A stretch of 64,000 bases of DNA, taken from Gentiana macrophylla. Taxonomy: Eukaryota > Streptophyta > Magnoliopsida > Gentianales > Gentianaceae. Position 1 is the stretch's first letter. Each line of letters begins with the position of its first letter. Shown here in pieces: positions 22,020 through 35,379 of this stretch. A model generated the notes under the pieces. The model was not told where the DNA came from, did not search any database, and saw nothing but the letters and a program-made list of their open reading frames with translations. The position numbers and the translations under genes were made by a program. The stretch lies in NCBI GenBank assembly GCA_026214975.1, contig JAOBSW010000955.1:124001-188000 (forward strand), in the 5' to 3' direction.

Positions 22020-25000
22020 TCAAATTTGTTCAAACTTATTATAAACTAGGATCAAGAGAATGAATAAATAATGTAAGTGTGTTGATCTAGTTTCTCTCTT
22101 TGTCTTGTTCCTTCTTCTCATAAAACTCTTTGATTTCTTTAATACATCCACCATCCATTGGTTTTCAATAGGGGAAAGTTCAACCCAAGTATTCAGCTCT
22201 TTCCACCACTTCCAGGCCTCAAGTAAAGTTAACCTTATGTTCTGAACATCGAAGCCTTGTCTCATGTAAAAATATTTGAATTCATCCAGTGAATCCCTTG
22301 CTGATTGGGCAGTTCCCACTCTTCCTCTTCCACCTCTTCCTCCTCTTCCACCTCTGTAAGAAGCTCTCAGTGCCTTGACCCTTGTTTCCCAATGTTTCAG
22401 TCCCAGAAAGGAATTTAGTCCCTCGTGAAATCCTATGTGATGATAGGGTCTCTTCCTTCCATAGTATAGTTTCTTATACTCTTTCAGGAGGTCATCAGTC
22501 AATTGAATCCTGCCAGGTGCAAGCTTCATGTACTCATTTGTATCATCCTCCCATCTCTTTTTAGCAAAAATTCTTACAGCCTCTTTTGCCTCTGCTGTAA
22601 GGCCCTCTTCCCCCTTATTGACATAACCAACAAACCGGGACAATAGACCATGAACACTCTCCTGTGTGATCACTAAGTTAGCAAGTTGACCTTTCATTAT
22701 CTCTGTTCTTGAGTCAACTACAGTGATCCTTCCTTCCATAGTTTGTTCCAGCAGATTGATCCTCTCAGTGACCTTAGGATCCAATGCAGCAGGTTAAGGT
22801 GTTGCAGCAGGTTTAGCTACATCAGGCTTGGATGTCTCAGCAAGCTTGTCAAGCTTTTTGTGAATTGAGGCAAACTGTTCATTCAAAAATTTATCTATGT
22901 GTGCATTGCCTTGTTTTATACCTCTCACATCTTTGGTTAGGTCATCAAGAACATCCTGAGTGGAAGTGATGTTAGAAGCAACTGTTTCAGTGGTTCTTCA
23001 TCTATTTTCCACCAGATTCATCAAATCATCAAACCTCTGCTCTTGCCTATCTAGTTGAGTTCTTAATTGTGTAATATCAGCTCTTACTGCCCTCAACTCA
23101 TCCAGAACATGTGCTGGTACAACACCAGCCATACCTTCAGCCATATGTCCAGCAAAGTCATCAGCAGGCTCTTCAACATTATAGTGTGCCCCTTGTGTGC
23201 TGACAGTCATGGCTCTTGTCATGTCCCATCCAGTAGGTTCAGGAGCTTCCTCAATAATATCACCAAAAATCTCCTCCAGATTTGGATCTTGTGCAGGTTG
23301 TGGTTCCAAAACATGCTCCCCCTCAAAAATTAGTACATGTGCTTGTTGAGGTTCATCAGCAACCTGTTCTTCTTCAGTCATTTGGAACTCCTCATCACTG
23401 AAATCATTGTCCAGCAACTGTTCATCCTCATCAACAACAGTCCACGGACTATCTCTTCCTTCAGTGGACTTAACTTCAGTGACCTGCACTACAACAATAG
23501 GTTCTACAGCTTCCTGTGCTTCAACAATCTCTTCAACATGTGCAGGGGTTTCCTTCAAACCCATTACAGGTTCCAACCTTTGTTCAGGTGCTATTTGTTC
23601 CTCAGCAGCCTGAACAACCTCTTCAACAAAAACAAGAGGAAATATAGCTAAGTTCGCCTCTAACACTTCTCTAGCATCAGCAACCTTTTCCAACTGATCT
23701 GTAGCTTGTGATAAAGTATCATGAGTGTCAAACCACTCCTGATACTGAGCTGAATCCTCTGAACTTGCATCAACTTCTTCAAACAACACAACATCATCAA
23801 AAGTGAATATTATGGCCTCTTCCAGGGATATTGCTACAACAAGCTGTCTCTCTAAATCTTCATTGAAAGTAGCTCACAGCTCTTCATTTATCATATCAGT
23901 CTGTTGATCCTCAGAATATGCATCAGACTCTTCAACCAAAAAGGTGTCAGACATACTTATCAGCCTGTTATCTCCAAGAGTTATTCCATCATTAATTAGA
24001 GATTTCAGATCATCCATAGTCATATACTCCATGTCTTCATCCATATGATCAGAGTGCTGGCCCTGAGCAGACTTTCATGCCTCAGCAGAGTAATGTATCA
24101 GTAGGTTTTTCCAATGCAGTGCCACTGGGTTGGCCTGGAAAAGAAGGGTGGTCATCAGTAGAATCAGAAGATGATGAGTCATCATTGTCAGGTGCATCTT
24201 GTGGTTCCCTGAACAAAATGCTTCCTCTTTGCTTTTCCCTTTCAATGATATCCAGCAGCCTTGCTTGAAGTTCAGATTTATCAATTAAACCCAAAATTCT
24301 CTCTACACCAAACTGATGGAATGACCATTCTTCAAAATTGGTCATTGGTTCTGCATCTGGTTTTTGTCTTTTGTAGAAAACAAACATCCAAGCAAAGTAG
24401 TTTTCAATTTTCTTAAAGATTGGATCTACCTTTTCCTTCTTGGACTTCTTTTCCCTTCTCTCAAAAGGCATTGTGGGCCTTCTTGAGGCAGATTGCTCAG
24501 CCTGTTGTCCTCTAAAAGATTCAACAAGGTGAGCCAATGTATCTATAGAAGATACAAACTCATCAGTAGGTTCTTCAGGTTGTACATTTGTACCTAATAC
24601 CTCCAACTATTCCACACTATGTTCCTCCTGAATTATATGCACATCAGCAGGGTCTGTGGTAGTGTGTTCTTCCCCCTGAGTTGTAGCATCCACAGCAAGG
24701 TCTTGAACAGGTTCAACGAATTCCACAGCAGGGTCAGGTATAGCAGTCTGCTGCGATTCTACAGTTTGTTGCCCAACAACAACCTCTCTAGCCTCAGTAG
24801 GCTCAACAGCCTCTTCTTCCATTTCTCTTTGGTCCTCCAGGACCCTTAATTCCTTGCCTTTACCATATACCTTCTTTTTCACAACTTGTCTCCTTCTTTT
24901 TCCAGGTTGTTCTTCAATCTTAGCAGCTTTCCTCTTTCTTCTATCTTTTTTCTGTTGTCCATTCAAAGTCTCAATAGCAGATTTCTTCCTTATAACCTTA

Positions 25001-25962
25001 GTGGGCTCAGTAACTTTAACTGAACCCTCAGTAGACTCAGCAGTGTCTACTGGTTGCTTCCTTGTCTTCTTAGTCTTTAGTAATCTTCTTTGTATCAGCA
25101 GCCTTTTGTTTTTATGCAGTTTTCTTAGGTGCAGCAGGTTGAATACCTTGTGTGGCCTGCCTACCACCATCATTATCATCTCTATCACTGTCACACTCTG
25201 TCCTTTCAGTAGCTAAATCCTCATCATCATCCAAACCAGGGATGAGATAACTGATTTCCGGTATATATATGGACTTGTTCATTTTTGCAGGTGCAACATC
25301 AGCAATCTTCAAATGGGTCAGTAGGGCTTGCACCATCAAACCTAAAGGTAGTATCTTGGACTTCCTGGTCCTATCTCTGTCCCCTGTTATCACCTTCTTC
25401 AGGTAATGGACAAAGAATCCGGCCCAATCAAACTTCATACTCTTGTATATGATTATCAGCATGTCAATCTTGGGTCGAGACAATGTGTCAAGGCTTCCAC
25501 TGAATCCAAGGATGTTTTAGCAATAATCTTGCTCAACAGATTATACTCCATTTTGATACGCCTCACACTGATACTCAGTGATGATTTTATGGATTTGTTG
25601 GTCTTTATTGCATCACCAAACTCCAATCTAGATAGCTCTATTGATTTAGGATTGGTAGGAGCACCATTTCCAGGCCCAAATCCGAATACTTCCCTCAGCA
25701 GGTTTGAAGAGATTTCAATCTCCTAGGCATTAACAGTGGTAGTAAATGCCTGTCTATCATCTCTAATCACTATATTCCTCCAAAAATTTGTAACGTTTGT
25801 ATAAGAGATGCTTTTCAATCTCAGATTCAGAACGTCCTCTAATCCTTCATATCTTCTTATTCTTCTACCAATATTGATAGCTAGCTCAGCCTTGTTAGCA
25901 TCAACAAAGAACTCTCTAACACTTTGGCTTGTTCCAATGTGAACATCACCTTTATCTGCCAT
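22020..25962 (-). pseudogene. Envelope-like ORF of E2, broken but long
   Basis: The start is MADKGDVHIGTSQSVR at 25962 and the end LVYNKFEQI plus stop at 22020. That is about 1300 codons if read through. The N-terminal domain has NFWRNIVIRDDRQAF and LREVFGFGPGN. A basic stretch KRRKAAKIEEQPGKRRRQ lies near 24880-24960 and could be a nuclear signal. A very acidic Glu/Val/Ala/Gln-rich region spans 23200-24100. A coiled coil (LDELRAVRADITQLRTQL) lies near 23050-23110. Near the C-terminus is a Gly/Arg patch (RGGRGGRGGRGR, 22320-22355), which suggests nucleic-acid binding. One stop replaces Gln in NAQEIEI near 25722; others are near 25110 and 24607. The function is unknown. No signal peptide or membrane helix is evident, so a true envelope role is unsupported. 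Confidence 0.78.
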
Positions 25963-26529
25963 TAGAGATTTGAGAAAGATGAAGAAAAATCTTTGTAAAT
26001 CTGTGTTCACACGGTGTATATTCAGAGAAAAATGATCTGAAAGCTTGTATGTAATGTCTGAGTATATGTCTTTATATATAAAGGAAGAAAGTGGGTAGTA
26101 ACTGTCAGGAAAGTACTGTACACGCACTGTAGCATTTAACCACGATTAAGGTTGGAATAAATGTGATGTTTCCACGTGTCCACTAACTTATTCCATAAAG
26201 AGTTGTAACTGTTGGATATTCTAACCGCAGTTATAAAGATATGAATAATATCAAATTACTGTTGACTTTCAGTTAAGTTTGACTGTCTTGTAACGTATAT
26301 CTCAGTAGGTTTGAACTTCAGCAGACTTGGATCAGCAGCCTGCTGACAAGAATGGCTAAGCAACCTACTGACTGGGTTACTCTGCTGATCTTCTTATGTT
26401 CTTGTTTTGTCCAACTGATAATACAAGATGAAGTTTAATACCAATGACTGATCTGTCAAGTGAGCTTACCCAACAGGACAAAGACCAATCCCCTTGGTGA
26501 ATTCCAGTACACTGCTGATTATTAGTCTC
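25963..26529 (-). other. Spacer between RNase H and envelope-like ORF of E2
   Basis: No coding sequence is seen. TATATATAAA-like sequence on the minus strand near 26070-26085 could serve as a promoter for a separate envelope-like transcript; the E1 counterpart lies near 14990. This is weak evidence. Confidence 0.4.
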
Positions 26530-29500
26530 TCAGTCAAATTTTATGATGCCAAGTTCAGTTCTTAACTTAGCAAATCTTTCACTATCCAATGGTTTTGTGA
26601 ATATATCAGCAAGTTGATCTTCAGTAATGTTGTAAGGAACCACCACATCTTTCTTTTCAACATGATCTCTTATAAAATGATGTCTCACATCAATGTGCTT
26701 GGTTCATGAGTGCAAAATAGGATTTTCAGTGATTTCTATTGCACTTGTGTTGTCACACATTATAGGAAATTCTCTTTCTTCAATTCCATAATCCCTTAAC
26801 TATTGTCTTAACCATAGTATTTGTGCACAAGAGCCTTCTTGAGCAAACAATATATCAAATTTTTCAAAGAGATGGAAGTTGATATTGAATTCTATTTCTT
26901 ACTGAACTAGGAAACCAGTCTATTTCCCATCAACTGACATGTTCCTATAATGATTTTTCTATCAATCTTGCATCCAGCATAATCAGAATCTGAGTAGGAT
27001 ATAACTTTGAAGCTTCCATCTTTTGAATACCATATCCCTACTCCTAATGTCTCTTTCAGATACTTGAGAATTCTTTTGACTGCAGCTATGTGACTTTCAT
27101 TTGGTTTAGATTGAAATCGTGCACAAACACCTACATCAAATGATATATCAGGTCTGCTGGCAGTAAGGTACAACAGAGTGCCTATCATCCTTCTATATAA
27201 ACTCTGATCAACATCTTTTCCTTCTTTATCTTCATCCAATCTGATGTTGGTACTCATAGGAGTTGATACCTTGGTGCTATTTTCCATGCCCAACTTTTTT
27301 AGTAGCTCCTTGGTATATTTAGTTTGATGAAAAAAGATTCCATCTTTCATTTGGTTGACTTGTAATCCCAAGAAGTAATTTATCTCTCCAATCATACTCA
27401 TTTGGAATTTTCTTTTCATGAGATTAGCAAACTTTTCACATAGCAATTCATTTTCAGAACCAAAAATTATGTCATCAACATAAATCTGTACCAGCAGGGT
27501 GTTGTCCCCTTCATTGATTCTGAAAAGAATCTTGTCAATGGTACCTTTGGTAAAATCATTGTCCACCAAGAATTGAGATAGGGTTTCACACCATGCTCTT
27601 CGTGCTTGTTTCAAACCATAAAGTTCTTTGTTGAGTCTGTACACTTTATCTTCTTGATTTTTAACTTCAACACCAGGAGGTTGCAGAACATAAACTTCCT
27701 CCTCTAGAATGCCAATCAAAAATGCACTCTAGACATCCATCTGGTAAACTTTGAAGTTTTTGTAAGCAACATATGCCAAGATTAATCTTATAGCTTCAAA
27801 TCTTGCAACTGAGGCATATGTCTCATCAAAATATATTCCTTCAACTTGAGAATATCCTTTTGCCACTAGTCTGGCCTTATTCCTTACAATGGTACCAGAT
27901 TCATCCAGTTTGTTTCTGTATACCCATTTAGTTCCAATTATATTTGCATGATTAAGCCTTTCCACTAGTGTCCAAACTTGGTTTCTTTCAACCTCACTCA
28001 ATTCTTCTTACATTGCAATTATCCAATCTGGATCAGATATTGCTTCTTCAACAACTTGAGACTTCATTTGAGATAGAAAACAAGTAAACATTGCTTTCAA
28101 TTGTCTTCTAGTCCCTACTCCTTGCTGTATGTTCCCAATAACTTGTTCAGCAGGGTGATCGCTTAACCATTGTGGATTTTGGTGAGTTTGGTTCTCAGGA
28201 ACCTCATCTTCAGTAGGCTCTGATGTTGCTTCAATAGGGGGTTCAGTAGATCCTTGAACTACTTCAGTTGTTGCATCAGTAGTGTTACCAGCAGGGGCAG
28301 AGTCAGAAACTTAAGTCATTTATCCTTTCCAAAACATCAACACATTCTGGATCAGTGACTTGGAGATTTTCAGCATGTTCTGAAATTTCATCTTCCCTTC
28401 CAGTGAACTTTGGTTCATCAAATACAACATCTATTAGTTCTTCTTGTTTCAATCTCCTTTTATTCAGTACCCTAAATGCCTTGCTGACAGAAGAATATCC
28501 CAAAAAGATTCCTTCATCTGAACTTGGTTAGAATGTCTTCAATTGCTCCTTATGATTCAAAATATAACATTTGGTTCCAAATGGAGGGAAATAAGATATA
28601 TTTAGTTTTCTTCCATTCCATATCTCATAAGATGTCCTCAGCAGCTTCTTTTTCACTGAGGTCCTATTTTGTGTATAGCATGCTGTATTGATTGCTTCAG
28701 CCCAATATCTTTCAGGTAATAATGCTTCACAAATCATAGTCCTTCCTGCTACTTCAAAGTTATGTTTCTCCTCCCAGCCCCCATTTTGCTGAGGTGTACC
28801 AGCAGCTGCTAATTGATGCAGCATACCATTTTGTTCTTAATATTCTCTTATGACTTTATTGAAAAACTCAGTACCCTTGTCTGATCTAATCTTCACTACT
28901 GTAAAAAAATTTCTCATTTTCCAATGTCTTCAAAAGTTCAGGAAACTTTTGAAGTGTTTCACTTTTCTTGTTCATGAATACTACCCAAGTGTATCTTAAA
29001 TAATCATCCACAACTACCAGAATGTACTTCTTTCCTGTTACAGTTGTTGGTGTTACTGGTACAAATAAATCCATGTGCATCATCTCCAAGACTCTTTTTG
29101 TTGATTGCTTAGTCTTTGACTTGAAGCTTGACTTGGTTTGTTTACCTTGCGGACATGCATCACATATAGCATCCTTTTTGAATGTGACCTCAGGCAAACC
29201 AATCACTAAATTCTTTTTCACCAACTGATTGATATCAACAAAGTTAATATGATTCAGGTTCTTATTCCATAACCAATTCAGTTCTGACTTAGTATGCACA
29301 ATCAGGCATGTCTCTGGAACAGCAGTAGTCCAATCCACAACAAACATGTTTTGTTGTCTTCTTCCATCCAACACAACTTGTTCACCTCTTTCACTAATGA
29401 CAACATAGTAGCCTTTGTCAAAAGTGACCTTGTAACCCATGTCACAAAATTGTCCAATGCTCAGTAGGTTGTAGTCCAGTCCTTACAAAAATGCAACATT

Positions 29501-31993
29501 CCTGATAGTTAATCCATTCCTCACAAGTGTACTATATCCTCATGTGTATCCTGGTGTATTCTTATTGCCAACATTCACTCTTGGACCATCCTTTGCCACA
29601 TAATTTGTCAAACAGTGCTTATTCTTTGTCATATGTCTGGAACATCCACTGTCAAAGTACCATACACCCTACAAAACAAGGTTAATGTATTTTAGGTACC
29701 CAAAACTGTTTGGGTCCATGGTGGTTAGTGGTAAGCATGACCCTTGGCAAATTTCCATAAGGTCTTCTTTGAAAAGCATTATACTTTTGTTCATATATGC
29801 ATTCCACACTTCTATAAGATCTAACATTTGGTTGTGTCGGATTCACATATGCTTTCTGGCCTTTTGGTATATAATGTTGTTTGATGTGATTTCTACTGTT
29901 AGAAGCACTAGCATGACTATAGGTTTGCTGTCTGGTAGGAGCAGCCTTGTAATATGGAGTCTGCTGAGGTACTTGTTGAGGTCTTGTATAAGTCCTCTAT
30001 TGAGTCCTCTGTTGATTCCATTGTTGAGGTCTTACCGTAGCATTATGGTTATGTCTATTGTTTCTAGCAGTAGGGGGCTGGAATATTCCAATCATCATCA
30101 GTAGGGAACAATCTGCCTTTCCCCCTGAGATAAGTATCCCAAGAATGATTAATTTTTTAGGTTTAGGATTCTTATCCATGGAATAGGTTTGATTTTTGCC
30201 CTTTTGTGGTCCAACAGACTTAGCAGCAGGTCTGCTATCAGTATGTCTAGAAGGTCCAACGTCTTACCATTGGATTTATCATTTTTATCAGGTACTGTTG
30301 ACATTTTTGACTTCTGATTTTGCTTCTTTGAAGTCTTCTCAGTAGGCTTTATTGCCTCAGCAACCTTTTTGGGAGTTGGATCTTGTGCAGGAATAAACTT
30401 AGGACCAATTCTGGTACCAGGTTTAGTAACCTTACTGGATCCACTCTTAGTAGATTGTTGAGTTCCAAATCCAAGGCCTATTCTATCACCATAAGGCTTT
30501 CCAGATTTGAATGCAGTGGAGGAACTAGGTTGTTCAGCAGATTCAGCAGCTACTGAATGTTTAGCAGACTTGTGTTTATTCTGTTCAATATCTTTTTCTT
30601 TTTCTTTGAGAGTTCTTAATTCAGCTTTTAACCTTTCAACTTCTGTTTGAAGAGCTTCTGTTTCAGACTTCATAATCTCATAACCAGATTATATTTTCCT
30701 CAGTTGATTAAGGATGGCATCCAAAGTTTCTTCATTGTATGGATTTTTAGGATTTGAACCACAAGTTGACTCACAATCACTTTCAGCAGGAGTATTTATA
30801 GATACAGAATTGTATACCTCCTCAGTCTCATCCATAATTGCCATCAATGTATAATCTTCCATGTCAAGAACAAGTACAGTATCATTAGATTCATTTCCCT
30901 TTCTGATTCAACTTCATAGCCTGATTCATCATCAGCAACCATTGCTTTCTTGCAAGGTCTTCTTTGCTGATTCTTGTTCTTCAGTAGGTCTGGACAATCA
31001 GGTCTGAAATGTCCAGGTTTCTTGCAGTTGAAGCACATATAATCAGGTTCCTTTTTCTATTTTAGATCAGGACAGTCAAGTTTGAAGTGTCCTGGTTTCT
31101 TGCAATGAAAACACAAGTAATCATTCTCTTTCTTGGATTCTTCCTTTTTTCTTTTCACTTGATTTCTTTGTGAAATTCCTTGGAGAACCCCTTCCTGTTT
31201 TCATCATTCAGATTTTCTTGCTCAGTAGGGAAATTTTCTCTTGCATCTCATGCAGTAGATCATCTTGACCACCTGATGATTCTTTTTTATGTGCAGCAGC
31301 CAATGCAGTAGTCTTTGGTTCTTCTTTTTCTGTCTTGGGAATAAGTTTCTTACTAAATTCATAAGCTTTGAGATCTGAAAACAATTTGAAGGTGTCTTCT
31401 TCATGTAGACTCCTGGATTGTTCTATGGCAATAACCTACATCTCCCAAACCTCTTGTGCAGGTAGGGCTTCTAAGATTCTTGTATTGATATCTTCCTTTG
31501 TATAGATCACATTCAGTAGGGTGACTTCATTCATGATAGCATTGTATCTTGACTCCATTTTCATGATGGTTTCATTTGATTTCATCTTGAAATCTTGGAA
31601 CTTTCTTTTGGCTACACTGACTTTGTTTTTCTTTATAGCATCAGTGCCTCCACAGGTAAGTTGCAATTTTTCCCAAACTTCCTTTGCAGTTTTGCAATCC
31701 TTCACTTTCATATACACATTGCTATTCAAGGTTCTGTATATGATATCAATAGCAATATTGTTGAGATTTGCTCTTTTTCTATCTTCAGCACCCCACTCTC
31801 TTTTTGGCTTTGGAACATACTTAGTTTCACTGCATACAGTTATGGCCTTAGTGATCTCCAGTGGTCCTTCAGTCAGCACATCCATCATCTCATCATGTGT
31901 TGCAGCTAGATAATCCTGCACATGACATTTATACTCATCAAAACGATCTAAGGAACACATCAACAAAGTTCTAGCATACTGGTTGTTATCCAT
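26530..31993 (-). pseudogene. E2 gag-pol polyprotein, broken
   Basis: Gag starts MDNNQYARTLLMCSLDRF at 31993 and has the UBN2-type core (NVYMKVKDCKTAKEVWEKL, NTRILEALPAQEVWEM). Two CCHC knuckles follow: CFHCKKPGHFKLDC near 31070-31115 and CFNCKKPGHFRPDC near 31000-31038, both intact. The protease has FDSGCSRHMT near 29630-29660. Integrase has WLWNKNLNHINF, CDACPQGKQTK, HMDLFVPV and GTPQQNG, with HHCC and the first Asp and the Glu visible. RT has [11 protein letters not shown] and YVDDIIFG near 27470. RNase H has SDYAGCKID near 26970 and ends GIIKFD plus stop at 26530. Breaks include a stop before MSEVERNQ (28002) and a stop replacing Lys in DVKSAF (27729). Roughly eight breaks make it non-functional. 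Confidence 0.93.
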
Positions 31994-32080
31994 GATGCAA
32001 AGCTTTGAAAATCAGAAACTTGGAAAAGTTTACAAAGTATTTTCACAAGCACAACAAGTAAGATTACTTCATAACAGAAG
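31994..32080 (-). other. E2 leader
   Basis: Only about 90 bp separate the primer site from gag, which is short. E1 has the same spacing (36187-36271). Confidence 0.6.
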
Positions 32081-32098
32081 CACTGCTCCGATACCAAT
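32081..32098 (-). promoter_or_regulatory. Primer binding site of E2
   Basis: The minus strand reads TTGGTATCGGAGCAGTGC, complementary to the 3' end of initiator-Met tRNA except for one change (TCAGAG to TCGGAG). Confidence 0.85.
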
Positions 32099-32909
32099 TA
32101 TTGGTCCCTTGATAAGGCTTTGGTCTCAAAGAATGTCGATTAGCATCTTATTTGCTCGATGAGTATCTTGACCACTCATTAGTCTGCTGATAGTAGATAT
32201 TAATAATTTGTTGCAGCGGAATATACTGAAATTAAGCCTTATTACTTGTTGTTAAAAAGATGATACTAAGTATTAGATACTCAGTAGTGTAAGTGTGTGA
32301 TTCAGTTGCTAGTTTCAGTAAGTTGATGTGATCAGTGTATTAAATGCAGAAAGTAAATGCAGAAAGTAAGTAGGCAATTTTTATAGTGATTCCAGGTGGT
32401 GTAATCCTGTCAGTCCACACTTCTCCTGTGATGTTGGAGGAAATTCACTAGAGATCTTTGAGGTTGCAGTTACGAAAACCCCTAAGTTGTCTGTCCTTCA
32501 CCAATAACTATGGCTTCACAAACTGAATATCTGAAACAGGTAGGATTGCTGCTCCAAAGTATTCCACTGGTCCTTGAAGGGTAGGATTGCCTCTTCACCA
32601 GCTCCACCACAAACAACAGTTCTTGACACCGAAGTGCTTCTCTATTTTCAGCAGGTTTCTTGTAAAAGAAAGTTTGAATCAAGTGAATGATTCAACAGTC
32701 AACAGCTTGATCAGGATGAAATGATCAGCAGCTTGATGTCATCAAGTGTCTGCTCTTGATGTAACTAGATGGCAGGTTACACCTGAAGAGATTTCTTGAT
32801 CAGTAGCTTTAAGCTCAGTGATGTCAGTAGGGTGATTTTCTTGATACGAAACTTGATAGCTTGAAGTAGATTATTATTTTTCATCACATGTATCTGAATC
32901 AGGAGTCTT

Positions 32910-32919
32910 CTATTTATAG
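32910..32919 (-). promoter_or_regulatory. LTR TATA box, E2 5' LTR
   Basis: The minus strand reads CTATAAATAG. As this is the 5' LTR, it would be the promoter of the E2 genomic RNA. The solo LTR lies upstream of it in U3. Confidence 0.7.
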
Positions 32920-33690
32920 GTGAGAATCATGTGACTTATGTTTGAAATTAAAACATATCCGTTTCAGATTTGTCTCCATCTTGACTTGCTTTTGTCTCTG
33001 TTCATAGGACTAACACTGTCAGTTTGTTTTTGTTCGTTTTCAGTCTGTCCACCCTTTGACTTGTGTCCATTAGTTAATCCTATGAATCTTTCCAACGTTC
33101 TTTTCATCTTGGCAATTTATTTGTTCACAATATCAAGGCTTGTAATCCATCCTTATCCTTGTAATCCTTCAATGTAACCTTTGATCAAATCGAGATTTGA
33201 ACTCAGCAGATACCTGTGTATATTGGTATGCTGATGTTCATGTCAGTGAGTTGTTTTAAGTCTGCTGTGTTTATGAAACACTTCAGCTGACTGTCTTTTC
33301 ATCTAACTTTTTACTATGAAGTTAGAGTACACCAATTTGAATATAACTGAGTTCCAATCACCACTTAACATATGTAACTTAGACCTTGTACACAAGGTAT
33401 ATGTAATCATTTTACGTCATCACAGCCTTCCCTAAATTCTTATTCCATATCCTTGACTTTAAATACTAATTTTGATCTCTTATCCTTCAATAACTGAGTT
33501 TGAACCTCGGCCTCGGTCAAAGAGGTTCCTAACTAGTCTATCGACCTAGAGCAAGTGTCTCAGCGTCTGATCGGTGACCTAATTACAATGCTTGTTTGAT
33601 CAAACCAATACAAAGATCAAACTCTAATAGACCTATACATTTGATTAGAGATCTTTTTGCCTTTGCTCTATAACAGCTAGTCTGGCACTC

Positions 33691-35379
33691 TGAAGGATGT
33701 AGGAGCTCAAAATCTATACAAAATAGATCTTTGCGCAGCGGATGGATCACGATCTATAAACTACATATCATAAATAAAGGATCTAAACTTCCTACAAGGG
33801 GGTTTAGATCTACTTACCAATAGTTGGATGATTAGCCACAATCTTCCAACGTGTTCTCCAAACGGCGGTTGTTGGACACCGATCCTTGGAATTGAAACCT
33901 CCTTGATATGCATCAAGAAAAACTACAAGTTTTTCTTCAACTAGAAACCCAAGACAAACAAGTTTTTCTCTCTATTTTATGTGTGTATGTCGAAAATTTC
34001 ATCTCTCATATATCTTGGAAGAACTCTTTTTATATACTAGAGTAAATCCTTGGCCTCCAAGTTTCTAATTAATTAAATAAATAATTCAAAAAAAATCACA
34101 ATAAAAGATTGTGATTAATAAATCAATCAATTACAAATCAATTATCTTTTATTAATTAATTACTTACCAAGTAAATAATTAATCACACGAGAAAGTCAAT
34201 TCTTGCATTTTATGAGACGGAGGTGCCAGACCTTAGGGTTTTAGGCCCACAGAAAATGTCTTTTCTGTGTATATATTATTTAGCCCAACTAAATAATATT
34301 TCGCATATCAATTAATTGGCCCAGCCAATTAATTATCACTGAGGCCCAATAACAAGAAAATACTCGTAATATAGGAGCCATGTTGGGGACCATGGACCTA
34401 TAACCAGTAGCTCCAATAAATTAAGCAAAATATTCATCGAACAGAATATTCACACTTAAATTATTAATTCCGGGATTACGCCACCATAAACCCGAAACTA
34501 AACTCTACCAATTATAGATATATAATTACACTCAATCCTATGAGTAAATAAGCGTCCATTGATATAATCATTACATACGGACTAACCCTTCATGATCGTC
34601 CATTTACGAGGTGGGAAGTCTCTGTAAACCCGACTCAGAATATCTTATCCTTATTTACCATTAACCCCTTAGTGATCAATTAGTTAACATACCGGACTAG
34701 TAGCTAATTAGTCTAATATTAACTCCCGGGATCGATCATTTTCTTAGGGCTAACAAATAAGGGGGATCTCTCTACTTCCCGCGGGAAGGAATTGATTCGT
34801 GTAATCGTGAAACACAGAACTACTCACTCATCAGGGAATAGTGCCAATGAGAAGTGACTCAGATCACATATCAAAGTGATCCTTAACTAACACATCAAAC
34901 ACTACCCCGAGACAAGCAGTACCCTGTGATCACCTCAGGGTTAAGGTCAATTCATATATGATCATCTAATGATTTAATAAGTTTTCGCGATTACCGAATT
35001 ATATCGAGAAACCCGGATTAAATCAGTTCAGTCCTATATGAATGTCATGATATATAAATGCCCCACTCAGGTACCCTCTACCGACAAACCGGATAAGACT
35101 ATCCCACCCTAAGGTGTTCTAGGCGCATTATTGGTGTTTTAATCATGAGACCCTAAACTCTGATTAAGTTCACCACGGACTAACAGTTGAAGTATATCAC
35201 CACTAACTCAATCCTCATATGCATGCCATACACTGAGTTAGCGGTTACATACTGATATACTTAGGGTTTGCAGCAGTGTATTACTTACAAGCACAAAGCA
35301 AGTAATAAGGTGAGATAAATTATGTTATCCATTATCAAAAACAATTACACAAATTGTCTTTCGGGTACTACACCTAACA
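33691..35379 (-). mobile_element. Solo LTR inside the E2 5' LTR
   Basis: The insert starts TGAAGGATGTAG and ends CTACACCTAACA (plus strand), giving TG...CA ends that are imperfect inverted repeats. The flanks are CACTC (33686-33690) and TACTC (35380-35384), a 5-bp duplication with one mismatch. It has the TATA box TATATAAA on the minus strand at 34029-34036 and no internal coding region. It is homologous to the + strand LTR at 40059-41869 (shared TAGGTGTA.TGCCCGAAAG, CTCAGTGTATG and GAGGATTGAGTTAGTG). It is therefore the remnant of an element that recombined between its two LTRs. Confidence 0.85.

Noticed and set aside
29685..30104. Plus-strand 139-codon ORF
   Set aside because: Antisense shadow of the E2 gag-pol linker; the homologous position in E1 gives a similar shadow.
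31521..31913. Plus-strand 130-codon ORF
   Set aside because: Antisense to the E2 gag, which has clear UBN2-type motifs.
15590..31993. RIP-like or methylation-driven C-to-T decay as the sole cause of stops
   Set aside because: Some stops fit Gln to stop changes, but others (for example Lys to TAG near 27729, Glu to TAA near 16339) do not. No clear bias can be shown by eye.
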